64,000 bases of DNA from Mycolicibacterium lutetiense (GTDB taxonomy: Bacteria > Actinomycetota > Actinomycetes > Mycobacteriales > Mycobacteriaceae), in the NCBI RefSeq assembly GCF_017876775.1, contig NZ_JAGIOP010000002.1, positions 496,001 to 560,000 on the forward strand, in the 5' to 3' direction. The notes under the pieces were generated by a model that saw nothing but the letters and a program-made list of their open reading frames with translations, had not been told where the DNA came from and made no database searches. The position numbers and the translations under genes are program-made. This document shows, one piece after another, positions 1 through 9,115 of the stretch; within the stretch, counting starts at the first letter, position 1, and the number at the start of each line of letters is the position of its first letter.

Positions 1-854
1 CAGACTGGCTGCGCACCCGGTTCGAGCAGACGCTTGGGGTGCATGCCGTCGACCTGGCCGATGAACGGCGGATGGATGCTGTAGCCGAGCATGCGTCGGA
101 TGTCCTCGGAGACCGCGCGCACGGTGTCGCGGGTCATCGACAACGTGAACGCTTCCTGCGGCCGCAGCCACGGTTCGCAGTACTGCGCCGTCAGCGCCAG
201 GCGAGCGTTCGAGGATCGGTTGGCGCCTCCCCCGTGCCACAGCGTCCCGGGAAAGAACACGCACGACCCAGCGCTCATCACCACCGGTTCACGTTCGTCA
301 GGCTCGGGCAATCGATCGCCCCACTCATGGCTGCCCGCGACGATGTCGGTGGCGCCGTTGTCGGCGGTGAAGTCATCGATCGCCCAGATTGTGGCTGCGC
401 CCAAGGCTTTTCGTGGCCTGGGCAACGGGTAGAAGCCGTCGTCAGTGTGCAGCATCTGCGCCTGCTCCCCCGGCAGGATCTTGATCACCTGCAACATCGA
501 CAACAGGTAGTTCGGCATGAACAACCGATCCAGCAGCGCCAGCACGCGCGGATGGTCGGCGATCCGGTCGCAGCTGCGGGTCTTGTTCAGCACGCTGTAC
601 ACCCGCTGGGTGGCGTGTCCTTCAAACCCGTTGCGGCCCGGCAGATCCAACAGTGGACCCACAGATTCCCGAATCTCGTCGAGCTCGGCCGCAGTGAGCA
701 GATCAGGCAGGATCACGTATCCGTCGCGCAGCACCGCCGCCAGGTCTGCGTCTGCTACCGCAGGGTCCACCTGCTCGCCACTACTGCGGGTCCGCCGGTA
801 GGTACCGGCCAGGTCGCCGGCCAACTCCGTCAACGAGGTCACTTCAGTGCTCAT
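1..854 (-). CDS. Phytanoyl-CoA dioxygenase family protein (3' end off window)
   Basis: Translating the minus strand from the ATG at 854 gives 284 residues with no stop before the window edge, so the C-terminus is missing. An HTD motif (in MLHTDDGF) followed about 70 residues later by a WHGGG histidine fits the Fe(II)/2-oxoglutarate binding triad of PhyH-type dioxygenases. Such enzymes hydroxylate small substrates using iron and 2-oxoglutarate; the substrate here is unknown. It is divergent from the TetR gene at 902, and a dyad between the two suggests that the regulator controls it. Confidence 0.85.
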   Translation of the reverse strand, partial: MSTEVTSLTELAGDLAGTYRRTRSSGEQVDPAVADADLAAVLRDGYVILPDLLTAAELDEIRESVGPLLDLPGRNGFEGHATQRVYSVLNKTRSCDRIADHPRVLALLDRLFMPNYLLSMLQVIKILPGEQAQMLHTDDGFYPLPRPRKALGAATIWAIDDFTADNGATDIVAGSHEWGDRLPEPDEREPVVMSAGSCVFFPGTLWHGGGANRSSNARLALTAQYCEPWLRPQEAFTLSMTRDTVRAVSEDIRRMLGYSIHPPFIGQVDGMHPKRLLEPGAQPV

Positions 855-866
855 GGGTCACCCTCA

Positions 867-898
867 CCGAAACATAACTGACTTCTGTTATGGTTCGG
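867..898. promoter_or_regulatory. Dyad operator between PhyH gene and divergent TetR
   Basis: The arms CCGAAACATAAC (867-878) and GTTATGGTTCGG (887-898) are complementary at 11 of 12 positions with an 8-base spacer. The dyad lies in the short gap between the divergent genes, as expected for a TetR autoregulatory site. It overlaps the upstream ATG at 890, which argues for the ATG at 902 as the regulator's true start. Confidence 0.6.
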
Positions 899-901
899 AC
901 T

Positions 902-1477
902 ATGGCACGCGCGCCGGTCGGACGTCAACAACTTCTCGACGCGGCCCGCGAGGAACTCGTCGCCGGAAACGGTGCCTTCGAACTCAGCGGGCTGACCCGC
1001 CGCGCCGGGTTGAGCACCGGCGCGCTCTACCACCACTTCGGATCAAAGAGTGGTCTGCTGACGGCGATCTATGAGGGCTTCTACGACGGGCTGCGACACG
1101 CGATCGCCGATGCTCACCTGCCCAACGGCGACTGGGCTACTCGGGAACGCGACCGCACCCACCGTTTCGTCGCCTATCACCTCGCCGACCCGCTGGCGCC
1201 GATCCTGCTCAACCGCACGGCCAGCGACCCGCAGCTCACCGAGCTCGAGGCTGCCTACGTTCATGACCTCATGGACAACGCCGCCGTCAACATCCGCCAC
1301 GGCCAGCAACTGGGTGAACTCCCAACGGACCTGGACCCCGACAGCGCGGGCGCTTACGTCATCGGCGGCCTGCGCCACGGCATCGCACAACAGCTCCGGG
1401 TCACCCCGACGCCGAGTTCCGATCAAGCCACACAAACGCTGTGGCGCTTCACCGCTGCCGTCCTCGGCATCACCTAG
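902..1477 (+). CDS. TetR family transcriptional regulator
   Basis: 191 residues. The N-terminal helix-turn-helix is typical of TetR: LTRRAGLSTGALYHHFGSK is the recognition region, at about residues 30-50. The C-terminal half is the variable ligand-binding domain. It is divergent from the phytanoyl-CoA dioxygenase, with a dyad in between, so it most likely represses that gene and itself. An in-frame ATG at 890 would add four residues but lies within the dyad. Confidence 0.88.
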   Translation: MARAPVGRQQLLDAAREELVAGNGAFELSGLTRRAGLSTGALYHHFGSKSGLLTAIYEGFYDGLRHAIADAHLPNGDWATRERDRTHRFVAYHLADPLAPILLNRTASDPQLTELEAAYVHDLMDNAAVNIRHGQQLGELPTDLDPDSAGAYVIGGLRHGIAQQLRVTPTPSSDQATQTLWRFTAAVLGIT

Positions 1478-1485
1478 ACCGAGAG

Positions 1486-1872
1486 TCAGCTTCGGTCGTC
1501 TTGACCGCGGCCGGCGATCCGGCTCAGGGTGGAGATGCCCGGGAGGTTCGTCAAGGTCCGGAAGACGTCGTTGCCCGTGTTGATCAGCGATTCGAGCTGT
1601 GGCAGGAGACGGTCCAGGGTGCGGAACATCGGGTCGGCCATGGCCATGTACCGTTCGGTCCGGTCGATCGTCATGTTGAGGCGTTCGGTCGCGACCGCAA
1701 GATTCTCGAGGAGATCGGGTAATTGGGCGGCAAGTTGAGCTGACGCCGGCGGAATGCGCATGGCGCCGCTCGCCACCGCCTGTGCAGCACCGACCGCGGA
1801 CTGGGCCGTCTCGACCGCCGCCTGAGCGGCCGACCTAAGGTCGCTGGGTTTAGGTACCTTCTGGCTACTCAT
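1486..1872 (-). CDS. Conserved hypothetical protein, helical
   Basis: 128 residues, not recognised as an enzyme. It begins with an alanine-rich amphipathic stretch and continues with leucine-rich heptad-like helices (LPDLLENLAVATERLNMTIDRTE), which suggests a coiled-coil or helical-bundle protein. There is no signal peptide or membrane segment. It converges on the TetR gene 8 bases away and diverges from the SDR gene at 1947. Confidence 0.6.
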   Translation of the reverse strand: MSSQKVPKPSDLRSAAQAAVETAQSAVGAAQAVASGAMRIPPASAQLAAQLPDLLENLAVATERLNMTIDRTERYMAMADPMFRTLDRLLPQLESLINTGNDVFRTLTNLPGISTLSRIAGRGQDDRS

Positions 1873-1946
1873 ACCGTTAACTGTCCCCCCACATGGGTCA
1901 CGTCATCACCAATATGCTCGAGCTGACCCGCACGAGAGGAACTCGC

Positions 1947-3029
1947 ATGAGCACATCCCCGACACCGATCGACCCGGACGCACCGGTGCTGGTGACGGGC
2001 GCCAGCGGCTACATCGGCAGCTGGATCGTCCGGTCCCTCCTCGAAGCCGGTCACACCGTGCACGGCACGGTTCGCAACCCGCAGAAGGCCTCCGGGTTGG
2101 AGCATCTGCACACGCTGTCGGCCGACCATCCCGGCCGGTTGACACTGTTCAAGGCGGACCTGCTCGAGCCCGGCAGCTTCGACGAGGCCATGGCCGGGTG
2201 CGAGCTTGTCATGCACACTGCCTCGCCATTCCTGCTTTCGGGCTTCAAGGATGCGCAGGAGGCGCTGATCCGCCCGGCGCTGGAGGGCACCCGCAACGTG
2301 CTGGATGCCGTCAACCGCACCGAGAGTGTCAAACGCGTGGTGCTGACCAGCAGCGTGGTGGCGATCTACGGCGACGCCCGCGAGTCACGGGATATCCCCG
2401 GCGGCGTCTTCACCGATGAGCATTGGAACACCACCAGCAGTGCTGACCACCAGCCGTACCCCTACTCCAAGACGGTGGCCGAACAGGAGGCCTGGCGGTA
2501 TCAAAAAGCCCAAGAGCGCTGGGACATGGTCACCATCCACCCGGGCCTGGTGCTCGGTCCTTCCCTGACCAGTGCCAGCGACTCGGCGAGCTTGAGCACC
2601 ATGAAGCAGTTCACCGACGGCAGCCTGCTGGCCGGAGCGCCCGCGTTGACCCTTGGCGTGGTGGACGTTCGTGACGTCGCCGATGCGCACCTACGGGCCG
2701 GGTTCACCCCCGAGGCCCACGGCCGCTACATCGTCAACGCCGAATCGCTGACCCTCCTGGACATGGGCAAGATGCTGCGCCGCCGATTCGGCCCGTTCTA
2801 CCCGTTCCCGAGGATGACCGCGCCGAAGGCGGTCGTGAAAGTCATCGCTCCGGTGGCCGGGTTGACCCGAAAGTTCGTCGACCGCAACATCGGTTACCCG
2901 TTGGTGTTCGACAACAGCCGCAGCCGCAACGAACTCGGACTGGCCTACCGGCCGACCGCACAGACCGTCACCGAGCACTTCCAGCAGATGCTCGACGACG
3001 GGCTGGTCCGCAGGATGCCGGGCAGCTAG
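1947..3029 (+). CDS. NAD(P)-dependent extended SDR reductase (dihydroflavonol reductase/3beta-HSD-like)
   Basis: 360 residues. The N-terminal Rossmann motif TGASGYIGSW (GxxGxxG) binds NAD(P), and the YPYSK sequence supplies the catalytic Tyr-x-x-x-Lys pair. The length and the order of motifs match extended SDRs that act on hydroxyl or keto groups of lipids, sterols or flavonoid-like molecules; the substrate cannot be read from the sequence. The start at 1947 is preceded by GAGAGGA at good spacing. Its 3' end overlaps the convergent TetR gene by 4 bases. Confidence 0.85.
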   Translation: MSTSPTPIDPDAPVLVTGASGYIGSWIVRSLLEAGHTVHGTVRNPQKASGLEHLHTLSADHPGRLTLFKADLLEPGSFDEAMAGCELVMHTASPFLLSGFKDAQEALIRPALEGTRNVLDAVNRTESVKRVVLTSSVVAIYGDARESRDIPGGVFTDEHWNTTSSADHQPYPYSKTVAEQEAWRYQKAQERWDMVTIHPGLVLGPSLTSASDSASLSTMKQFTDGSLLAGAPALTLGVVDVRDVADAHLRAGFTPEAHGRYIVNAESLTLLDMGKMLRRRFGPFYPFPRMTAPKAVVKVIAPVAGLTRKFVDRNIGYPLVFDNSRSRNELGLAYRPTAQTVTEHFQQMLDDGLVRRMPGS

Positions 3030-3706
3030 CCCGAGGGTTCGGGTCGCAATCCGTATTGCACCGCAATACCGTTGAGCAACAGGGTCATTCGCTGTTGGAA
3101 ACTGTCGTCGCCAAATGGGTCGTAGCCGGACTGCGCTATCGCACGCAGCGTCGGGTAATCGGTGGCGGGATGTTTGGCGAGCAGGGTGAAGATCCGGGCT
3201 AGCCATGGCTGTCCACTTTCGGCGTGGAGGTGCTCACGGTGCGCCTCGGTGACACTGCCGATTGCCATCGCGCTCACCGCAGCCCAGACGGCCATCGCGT
3301 CGTCGGGCGCGAGACCGTGCTCAGCCAGCGCCTCGACCGCAGCGCCGTTGCACTCCATCTCCATTTCGTCGCGCACCCCGCCCGAGACGAACTTCTCCAC
3401 CAGCGCCGGCTGCGATGCCAGTACGGTCCGGATGTATGACGCGTAGCTACGCATCCACGTCGCCCAGTGCTCGCCCGCGTACCGGGGTGGCGGCGACATG
3501 ACCAACGCGCTCTCGGCGGCCAGTCGCAATAATTCGTCCTGGTTCTTCACGTGGTGATAGAGACCGGGCACGCTGATGCCGAGATGCTCGGCGACCAAGC
3601 GCATGGTGACGTTCTCGCTCCCGATCGCCACCACAGCCGCGGCGATAGCGTGCTTGTCGATGCGGGGCGGCCGACCGCGCCGCGGCGCTACGTCGTTGGA
3701 GGTCAC
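3026..3706 (-). CDS. TetR family transcriptional regulator
   Basis: 226 residues with a GTG start behind a strong AGGAGGAAT ribosome site. A basic N-terminal arm (RRGRPPRID) leads into a TetR-type HTH (VAEHLGISVPGLYHHVKNQDEL). The C-terminal domain resembles the TetR_C class used for small hydrophobic ligands. It is divergent from the MDR oxidoreductase at 3811, its most likely target, and convergent with the SDR gene. Confidence 0.87.
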   Translation of the reverse strand: MTSNDVAPRRGRPPRIDKHAIAAAVVAIGSENVTMRLVAEHLGISVPGLYHHVKNQDELLRLAAESALVMSPPPRYAGEHWATWMRSYASYIRTVLASQPALVEKFVSGGVRDEMEMECNGAAVEALAEHGLAPDDAMAVWAAVSAMAIGSVTEAHREHLHAESGQPWLARIFTLLAKHPATDYPTLRAIAQSGYDPFGDDSFQQRMTLLLNGIAVQYGLRPEPSG

Positions 3707-3745
3707 GGATTCCTCCTACCAGGCGGGACATTCTCGGTCTGAGGG

Positions 3746-3780
3746 TTGACGCTATTCGATATTAGTTCTGATAATCAATA
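3746..3780 (+). promoter_or_regulatory. Sigma-A-like promoter with overlapping dyad upstream of the MDR gene
   Basis: TTGACG at 3746-3751 and GATAAT at 3770-3775 are separated by 18 bases, a good -35/-10 pair pointing at the gene starting at 3811. An AT-rich imperfect dyad (ATATT ... AATAT, about 3759-3780) overlaps the -10 element and could bind the divergent TetR. Confidence 0.5.
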
Positions 3781-3810
3781 TGGAAAATAGGCTGACTACA
3801 GGAGACGTGA

Positions 3811-4836
3811 ATGACTGACGCCGCACATCGCCAGAACCGCCAGATCCTGTTGCGCCGCCGCCCGGATGGGCTGGTCTCCCCCGATGACACGGAGATGGTG
3901 ACCACATCCGCACCGGTTCCCGCCGACGGTGAGGCACTGCTGCGGACGACGTATGTGGGTATCGATGCTGCCGCGCGCACCTGGCTGGACGGCGAACCCG
4001 GCTACCTTCCGGCCCTCGAATTGGGCGAGGTCGTCCGGGTGGCCGGTATCGGCGAAGTTGTCGAATCACGGTGTGATGCCTACAAAGTCGGCGACATGGT
4101 CACCACCCTGACCGGATTGCAGGACTACGCGATCATCCGCGACGACCTGTTCAGCACGCCGGTGGTCGGTTACACCGATCCGCTCGCGGTGATGTCGATC
4201 TACGGACCGACGGGCGCCACCGCCTACTTCGGCATGAAGGGCGTCGGCAAACCGCAACCCGGTGAGACCGTCGTCGTATCGGCGGCCGCCGGTGCCACCG
4301 GATCGGTCGCCGGTCAGATCGCCAAGATCGCCGGTGCCCGGGTGGTCGGTATCGCCGGTGGCCCGGACAAGTGCCGTGTCGTGGTCGAGGATTTCGGCTT
4401 CGACGCGTGTGTCGACTACAAAGCCGGCGACTTGACCGCTGCACTCAAAGAAGTGTGCCCGGGCGGCATCAACGTCTATTTTGACAACGTCGGCGGCGAC
4501 ATTCTCAATGCGGTGCTGGCCAACCTCGCCCACAAGGCGCGCGTGGTGATGTGCGGCATCATTTCCAGCTATCTCCACGGCGATCACCCCGGCCCGTCCA
4601 ACTACGTCAACCTGCTCGCCACCGCCTCGACGATGCAGGGCTTCATCGCACTCGAAGAGTGGGCGCACTTCGATGAGGCCTTCGCCGCCCTGAGCGAATG
4701 GGAGCAACAAGGTCTGCTCGTCCATCGCGAAACCGTCTACGAGGGACTCGAATCCAGCATCGACGCGCTCAACGGACTGTTCAACGGTGCCAACATCGGC
4801 AAGATGCTGGTGAAGATCAACGAGTCGGGCAGCTGA
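3811..4836 (+). CDS. Zinc-independent MDR oxidoreductase (NADP-dependent alkenal/curcumin reductase-like)
   Basis: 341 residues. It has the two-domain plan of medium-chain dehydrogenases, with a nucleotide-binding motif AAAGATGSVAGQIAKI at about residues 155-170 and a DNVGGDILN signature of the prostaglandin reductase/curcumin reductase group. The zinc ligands of alcohol dehydrogenases are absent. These enzymes reduce alpha,beta-unsaturated carbonyls with NADPH. It is followed 4 bases later by an unknown gene, probably co-transcribed, and is divergent from a TetR. Confidence 0.85.
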   Translation: MTDAAHRQNRQILLRRRPDGLVSPDDTEMVTTSAPVPADGEALLRTTYVGIDAAARTWLDGEPGYLPALELGEVVRVAGIGEVVESRCDAYKVGDMVTTLTGLQDYAIIRDDLFSTPVVGYTDPLAVMSIYGPTGATAYFGMKGVGKPQPGETVVVSAAAGATGSVAGQIAKIAGARVVGIAGGPDKCRVVVEDFGFDACVDYKAGDLTAALKEVCPGGINVYFDNVGGDILNAVLANLAHKARVVMCGIISSYLHGDHPGPSNYVNLLATASTMQGFIALEEWAHFDEAFAALSEWEQQGLLVHRETVYEGLESSIDALNGLFNGANIGKMLVKINESGS

Positions 4837-4840
4837 CGCC

Positions 4841-5959
4841 GTGCTGACGCCGTTCGACGACTACCCGATTCACGGCTCGGCTGACCCGGTCGCCACGCCG
4901 TTCAGCGCCGATCCCAACCACTATGACCGCTACTGGTTCAACGGTCATCAGCGTGACGGCGAGTTCTACTTCGGTACGGCGATGGGCCACTACCCGGTGC
5001 GTGGGATCATCGACGCCGCCTTCAGCGTCGTCAAGGACGGAGTGGAGCATTCGGTGTTCGCTTCGGGGGCCATGCCTCTGGACCGATCGGCCAACATCGG
5101 CCCGTTCCGCATCGAGGTCGTCGAACCGCTGCGCACCATCCGCTACATCGTCGATTCCAACGAGCACGGCATCTCCTGCGATCTGACCTTCCGCGCCACC
5201 ACCGTCGCCATCGAGGAACCTCGCCAACAGCGGCGTACTGCCGAAGGCATCGTGCTGACCGATCACACCCGGCTCACCCAGTGGGGATCCTGGGAGGGAA
5301 CCATCTGTGTCGACGGTGAAGATCTGAAGGTCGAGGCCGGTGCGGTACCCGGAACACGCGACCGATCCTGGGGAATCCGGCCCATCGGTGAGCAGGTGCC
5401 TGTGCTCCGGCAACCGATGCCGTTTCAGGTGTTCTGGCTTTGGGCACCTCTGCATTTCGGCGATCGATTCACGCACTACGCCTTCCATGAGCACGAGGAT
5501 GGCCGCCGGTGGCTGGAGACGGCCCAGATTCTCGACCCGATACCGGCGGGCGCCTCGCCGTGCAGTCGGGTGGGTGTGCGCGAATGTTACGACCTCGGTT
5601 ATGAACTCGAGTGGGAGCCGGGGCGACGGGAGATCCGGCGCGCCCACCTGTGGTTCACCGATCCTATCGAAGGCGAGACCCATATCGAGGTGGAGAAGCT
5701 GTTCACCTTCCGGATGCGCGGTCTCGGCTACTGGCATCCGCGATGGGGGCACGGCACCAATCACGGACAATTCGAGATCGGCCGGGAGTCAATGAATCTC
5801 GACGACTTCGACCCGACCGACTTCGCCTCGATCCACCTGCAAAACGTCGTCAAGGCCACCATGGGTGAGCGCACCGGGATCGGTGTCGTGGAGCAGATCG
5901 CGATCGGACCACATGCACCATCGGGGCTCACCGGATTTATCGACGGCTACCAACCCTGA
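4841..5959 (+). CDS. Conserved hypothetical protein, 372 aa
   Basis: 372 residues with a GTG start four bases after the MDR stop, so co-translation is likely. I do not recognise an enzyme motif. The protein is rich in Trp, His and acidic residues (for example FWLWAPLHFGDRF and GYWHPRWGHG), with no signal peptide or membrane segment. The alternating beta-like pattern could suit a two-lobed lipocalin/AttH-type fold, but this is only a guess. The neighbourhood suggests a role in modifying a hydrophobic substrate together with the MDR enzyme. Confidence 0.65.
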   Translation: MLTPFDDYPIHGSADPVATPFSADPNHYDRYWFNGHQRDGEFYFGTAMGHYPVRGIIDAAFSVVKDGVEHSVFASGAMPLDRSANIGPFRIEVVEPLRTIRYIVDSNEHGISCDLTFRATTVAIEEPRQQRRTAEGIVLTDHTRLTQWGSWEGTICVDGEDLKVEAGAVPGTRDRSWGIRPIGEQVPVLRQPMPFQVFWLWAPLHFGDRFTHYAFHEHEDGRRWLETAQILDPIPAGASPCSRVGVRECYDLGYELEWEPGRREIRRAHLWFTDPIEGETHIEVEKLFTFRMRGLGYWHPRWGHGTNHGQFEIGRESMNLDDFDPTDFASIHLQNVVKATMGERTGIGVVEQIAIGPHAPSGLTGFIDGYQP

Positions 5960-5974
5960 GGTCGCTGGTCCCGG

Positions 5975-6568
5975 CTACCCGAGTCGCGGATCGGTCGCCT
6001 CGTCGACCAGTTCGTTGGTCGCAGGGTCGAGGCGCTGTAGGCGTGCGACATGCTCAGCGTCTGTCGTCACTTTCATGATCAGTTCGGTCGGGTTCAGTCC
6101 GCGCGATATCATTGTCGCTGTTGCGGTCTCGATCGCTTCCTGTTCGCTGATGTCACGCCCGCCGGGATAGACCTTGGTTGTATGGGTGAACGCCGTCGTT
6201 CCGTTCGGGCGGTGAAACGAAACCCTCCGGACCCGGACGGCCTCCTGCGGAGGGCCGCTGAAGGTGCCGGTCGTGTCGAACTCATTGACGACGGACACCG
6301 ATGCGCCGTTGTCTGTGATGAGCTCGAAATGCAACTCGGTGACGCCGGACGCGACAAGGGACGGTCCGTTGAGGGTGATCGTCGATCCATCGACCACGGC
6401 GGTACGAAAGAACCCGAAGCTGCGAAAGATCGGCTTGGGCGGAAGGTTCACGTTGAACTCCATGTGCAACGCCAGGGTTGATTGAGCGACGACGGAGCGC
6501 GGAGCGTGCGAGTAATGGACAGTGGCCGAGTGTCCCCAGGTTTTCACGGTATCCGTCAAGACGATCAT
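5975..6568 (-). CDS. Hypothetical protein, predicted beta-rich
   Basis: 197 residues from the ATG at 6568, which has AGAAGGG upstream; a GTG at 6571 is the only earlier option. The alternating hydrophobic pattern and frequent Thr/Ser/Val suggest a beta-sandwich. There is no signal peptide, cofactor motif or recognised family. It converges with the 372-aa gene, 15 bases apart. Confidence 0.55.
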   Translation of the reverse strand: MIVLTDTVKTWGHSATVHYSHAPRSVVAQSTLALHMEFNVNLPPKPIFRSFGFFRTAVVDGSTITLNGPSLVASGVTELHFELITDNGASVSVVNEFDTTGTFSGPPQEAVRVRRVSFHRPNGTTAFTHTTKVYPGGRDISEQEAIETATATMISRGLNPTELIMKVTTDAEHVARLQRLDPATNELVDEATDPRLG

Positions 6569-6744
6569 CACAGCAAGCCCTTCTGCAACCTGATGCCCAT
6601 CAGCGTATGGAGCGGTGGCGCAGGTGCCGTGAGTACTGCACTACCTGTTTCTATCCGGGATGACGTCGGATGGCCGTTGCATCATCGAGTATTGAATGAG
6701 ATCGCAGCCGCGATTGTTTTAGACCGGACCGTGAAGGTGTGGAG

Positions 6745-7194
6745 ATGCGCAACCAACCGTCGTCGAACAAGCCGCGAGTCCGACTCTGGGTACTGGCCTG
6801 TGCGTTCGTTCTGGGCGTCGTCGCGGTGGTCGCCGTGAAAACACACGCCTTCGGCTTCACGAATCCAGCTGAACGCACAGCGGCCCGTACGGCTCAGGAG
6901 CGCTGCGAAACCGATGTCCGCAGCAAGCTGGTATCCCCGGCGACCGCGCAGCTCTCCGACGTGAAGTCGGAGCTGAGCGACCTCGACCCTGATAGTCGGG
7001 ACTTGTTCCCGTTGACCACCGACCAGGCTCTCAAGGGTATCGAGCATTCGCGGATCACCGTATGGAACGTCTCGGGAATCGTTGACGCACAGACCGAAAC
7101 CGCCAGCACGATTCAGGATCCCTTCACCTGCCGGGCATATTTCGTCGACGGCAACTTCGCCGACACGCTCGTGGTGTTCGAACGCGAGCACTGA
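6745..7194 (+). CDS. Membrane-anchored extracytoplasmic hypothetical protein
   Basis: 149 residues. A basic N-terminus precedes one hydrophobic segment (VRLWVLACAFVLGVVAVVAV, about residues 13-32), followed by a polar domain with two cysteines (C at RCETD and C at FTCRAY) that may form a disulfide outside the membrane. I chose the ATG at 6745 because GAAGG lies 7 bases upstream; a GTG at 6739 is too close to it. The function is unknown. It converges on the multicopper oxidase gene. Confidence 0.65.
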   Translation: MRNQPSSNKPRVRLWVLACAFVLGVVAVVAVKTHAFGFTNPAERTAARTAQERCETDVRSKLVSPATAQLSDVKSELSDLDPDSRDLFPLTTDQALKGIEHSRITVWNVSGIVDAQTETASTIQDPFTCRAYFVDGNFADTLVVFEREH

Positions 7195-7219
7195 CCTCAG
7201 CGACAGGGCAGGCCTAGGT

Positions 7220-8755
7220 TCAGCCGGCGTAGTCAAGACGGGTCATCATCCCGGCATCCTGGTGATATGTGTTGTGACAGTGAAGCATCCATGCACCTGG
7301 ATTGTCAGCGTCGAATACCACGCGCACCCGGTGCATCGGCAACACGATCAGCGTGTCCTTGCGGGCACCGGGTCGCCCGTCGTCACCCATGACCTGAAAG
7401 GTATGGCCGTGCAGGTGCATCGGGTGCCACATCATCGATGAGTTCCGGAATGTCATTGCGACGCGTTGCCCTTCGTGCACTGTCAACGGCTGTGCATCGG
7501 CGAACGTGCGGCCATTGATCGTCCACTCGTAGTTCGCCATCGAGCCGCCGAGCTCGATGGGCAGTTCCGCGTCTGCGGGTGCGGAGTCCAAGGTGACTTC
7601 CGGAGTTGCGGTGAACGCACCCACCGTGCCGAGTCGCCCCTGCAACTCCGGAGGCGCATAGTCGGGCGGCGGGGTCGAGCCCTCAGCGGTGACCAGCAGG
7701 GCCCGCGTCGACGCATTCTTGCCCTCGGCCGCTGCGACGAGCGGGAAGACCCCGTCCTGTGCGGTGACCACCACGTCATAGCGTTCGCCCATCCCGAGCA
7801 GCACCGCATCCACCTCGGTGGGGACGACGGGGAAACCGTCGGTGTGGGTGACGGTCATCCGGTGCTCCGCCAAGGAGACCCGGAACGCGGTATCGGAACC
7901 GGCGTTGATCAACCGGATCCGCACCCGTTGGCCGGGGCGGACCCGGAAGCTGTTGGGGTTCTGAGCGTTACGACCGTTGGCGACGTACATCGGATAATCG
8001 ATGTCGCCGGCGTCGCCCCCGAGTGCCGAACTTCCCCGACCACCCGTCGGACCCACAGCGTCGTGGCCGCTCATGCCAGGCATGCCACCCATGCCTGGCA
8101 TGTTGTGTCCTGCGCCCGACGGCTTGCGTAACCGGTCGTAGATCTGGGCCGGGCTCTCACCGACGCCATCCGTCCAATCGTCGAGCATCACCACCCATTC
8201 CGCGTCATATCGGCCGGCGTCATCGGGGTCGTCGATGATCACCGGGAAGTACATGCCGGTGTCCGCATCCAGACCGGTGTGTGGGTGGGCCCAATAGGTC
8301 CCGGGATGAGGTGCTGAGAATCGGTACGTGAAATCACGACCGTCGGGGATGTCAGGGGTGGCGGGCGCTGCCCCGTCCATGTCATTGCGAAGGGCCAGGC
8401 CGTGCCAATGCGCCGAGGTCGCACGGCCGAGCCTGTTGCGTACCGTGACCTCCAGCTCATCGCCGACCGACGCCCGCAACAGGGGCCCCGGCACGATGTC
8501 GTTGTAGGCGATCGTCTCGGCGATCCTGCCACCGAGATCGACTTGTGTGCGCTGTGCGGTCAAAGTGGTCGACACGGTACGGCCACTGTGCGGGCGGCGG
8601 GCTTCGGCCGCGGCGATGGCATCCGGGGAAGTCGCGCTGGTAGAGATGGCGCCGGTTTCCCGCTGGCACGCCGCGATCCCCGTCGCGCCCAAGACGGCCG
8701 TGGCCACGAGGAATCCACGGCGGCTGAGACGCGGCAGGCTGGCGGTGTTGGGCAT
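7220..8755 (-). CDS. Tat-exported multicopper oxidase (CueO/laccase-like)
   Basis: 511 residues. The N-terminus carries a twin-arginine signal (LSRRGFLVA) and a lipobox-like IAAC. The four copper-binding motifs appear in order: HWHGLAL, HPHTG, HPMHLHGHTF and HCHNTYHQDAGMM. The region GHNMPGMGGMPGMSGHD is a Met/His-rich insert like those that bind Cu(I) in copper-tolerance oxidases. The likely role is periplasmic oxidation of Cu(I) or phenolics coupled to reduction of oxygen to water. An upstream in-frame extension to 8890 precedes the signal peptide and is not used. No copper regulator is adjacent. Confidence 0.93.
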   Translation of the reverse strand: MPNTASLPRLSRRGFLVATAVLGATGIAACQRETGAISTSATSPDAIAAAEARRPHSGRTVSTTLTAQRTQVDLGGRIAETIAYNDIVPGPLLRASVGDELEVTVRNRLGRATSAHWHGLALRNDMDGAAPATPDIPDGRDFTYRFSAPHPGTYWAHPHTGLDADTGMYFPVIIDDPDDAGRYDAEWVVMLDDWTDGVGESPAQIYDRLRKPSGAGHNMPGMGGMPGMSGHDAVGPTGGRGSSALGGDAGDIDYPMYVANGRNAQNPNSFRVRPGQRVRIRLINAGSDTAFRVSLAEHRMTVTHTDGFPVVPTEVDAVLLGMGERYDVVVTAQDGVFPLVAAAEGKNASTRALLVTAEGSTPPPDYAPPELQGRLGTVGAFTATPEVTLDSAPADAELPIELGGSMANYEWTINGRTFADAQPLTVHEGQRVAMTFRNSSMMWHPMHLHGHTFQVMGDDGRPGARKDTLIVLPMHRVRVVFDADNPGAWMLHCHNTYHQDAGMMTRLDYAG

Positions 8756-9115
8756 GGTGGGCTCTCCAGGGGTCTTACGTGACAGGTCGAGGTGCACGGT
8801 GCTTCGCCTCCACCTGACCACCGGAGAACAGTGAATCGGTATGGATTGTGTGAAGGTTTGTTGAAGAACTCCGCCTCCGCGATGGCACACCAGGTCGGCA
8901 CCGTGGTCACCATGGACTCGTCAACGTACGGCGTCCCTCATGAACGCCCAGTGGTTCTTCGACCACTTCGGCAGTGGCCAGATCGGATCACGGTGTCGGC
9001 GTCGAGTGCCGGCACCGTGAATTGTGACCACTTTGCCTTTCTGCGGCAGTGAATTATTGCTGCGAATGATCCGAATTGAAATCCAGATAATTGATTGTCA
9101 ACGGTATGCAGGCGC
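8756..9115. other. Intergenic region without a supported gene
   Basis: These 360 bases hold the upstream region of the multicopper oxidase and the 3' flank of the small secreted protein gene. An open frame on the plus strand (8792-9052) lacks a ribosome site and coding character. The last 90 bases are notably AT-rich. I see no operator dyad that I would defend. Confidence 0.4.

Noticed and set aside
39..881. Plus-strand open frame of 280 codons
   Set aside because: It is antisense to the phytanoyl-CoA dioxygenase, whose conserved metal motifs are on the minus strand; the plus frame has Arg/His/Gln-rich shadow composition.
8792..9052. Open frame in the gap upstream of the multicopper oxidase
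   Set aside because: No ribosome site, no recognisable motif, and it overlaps the oxidase promoter region.
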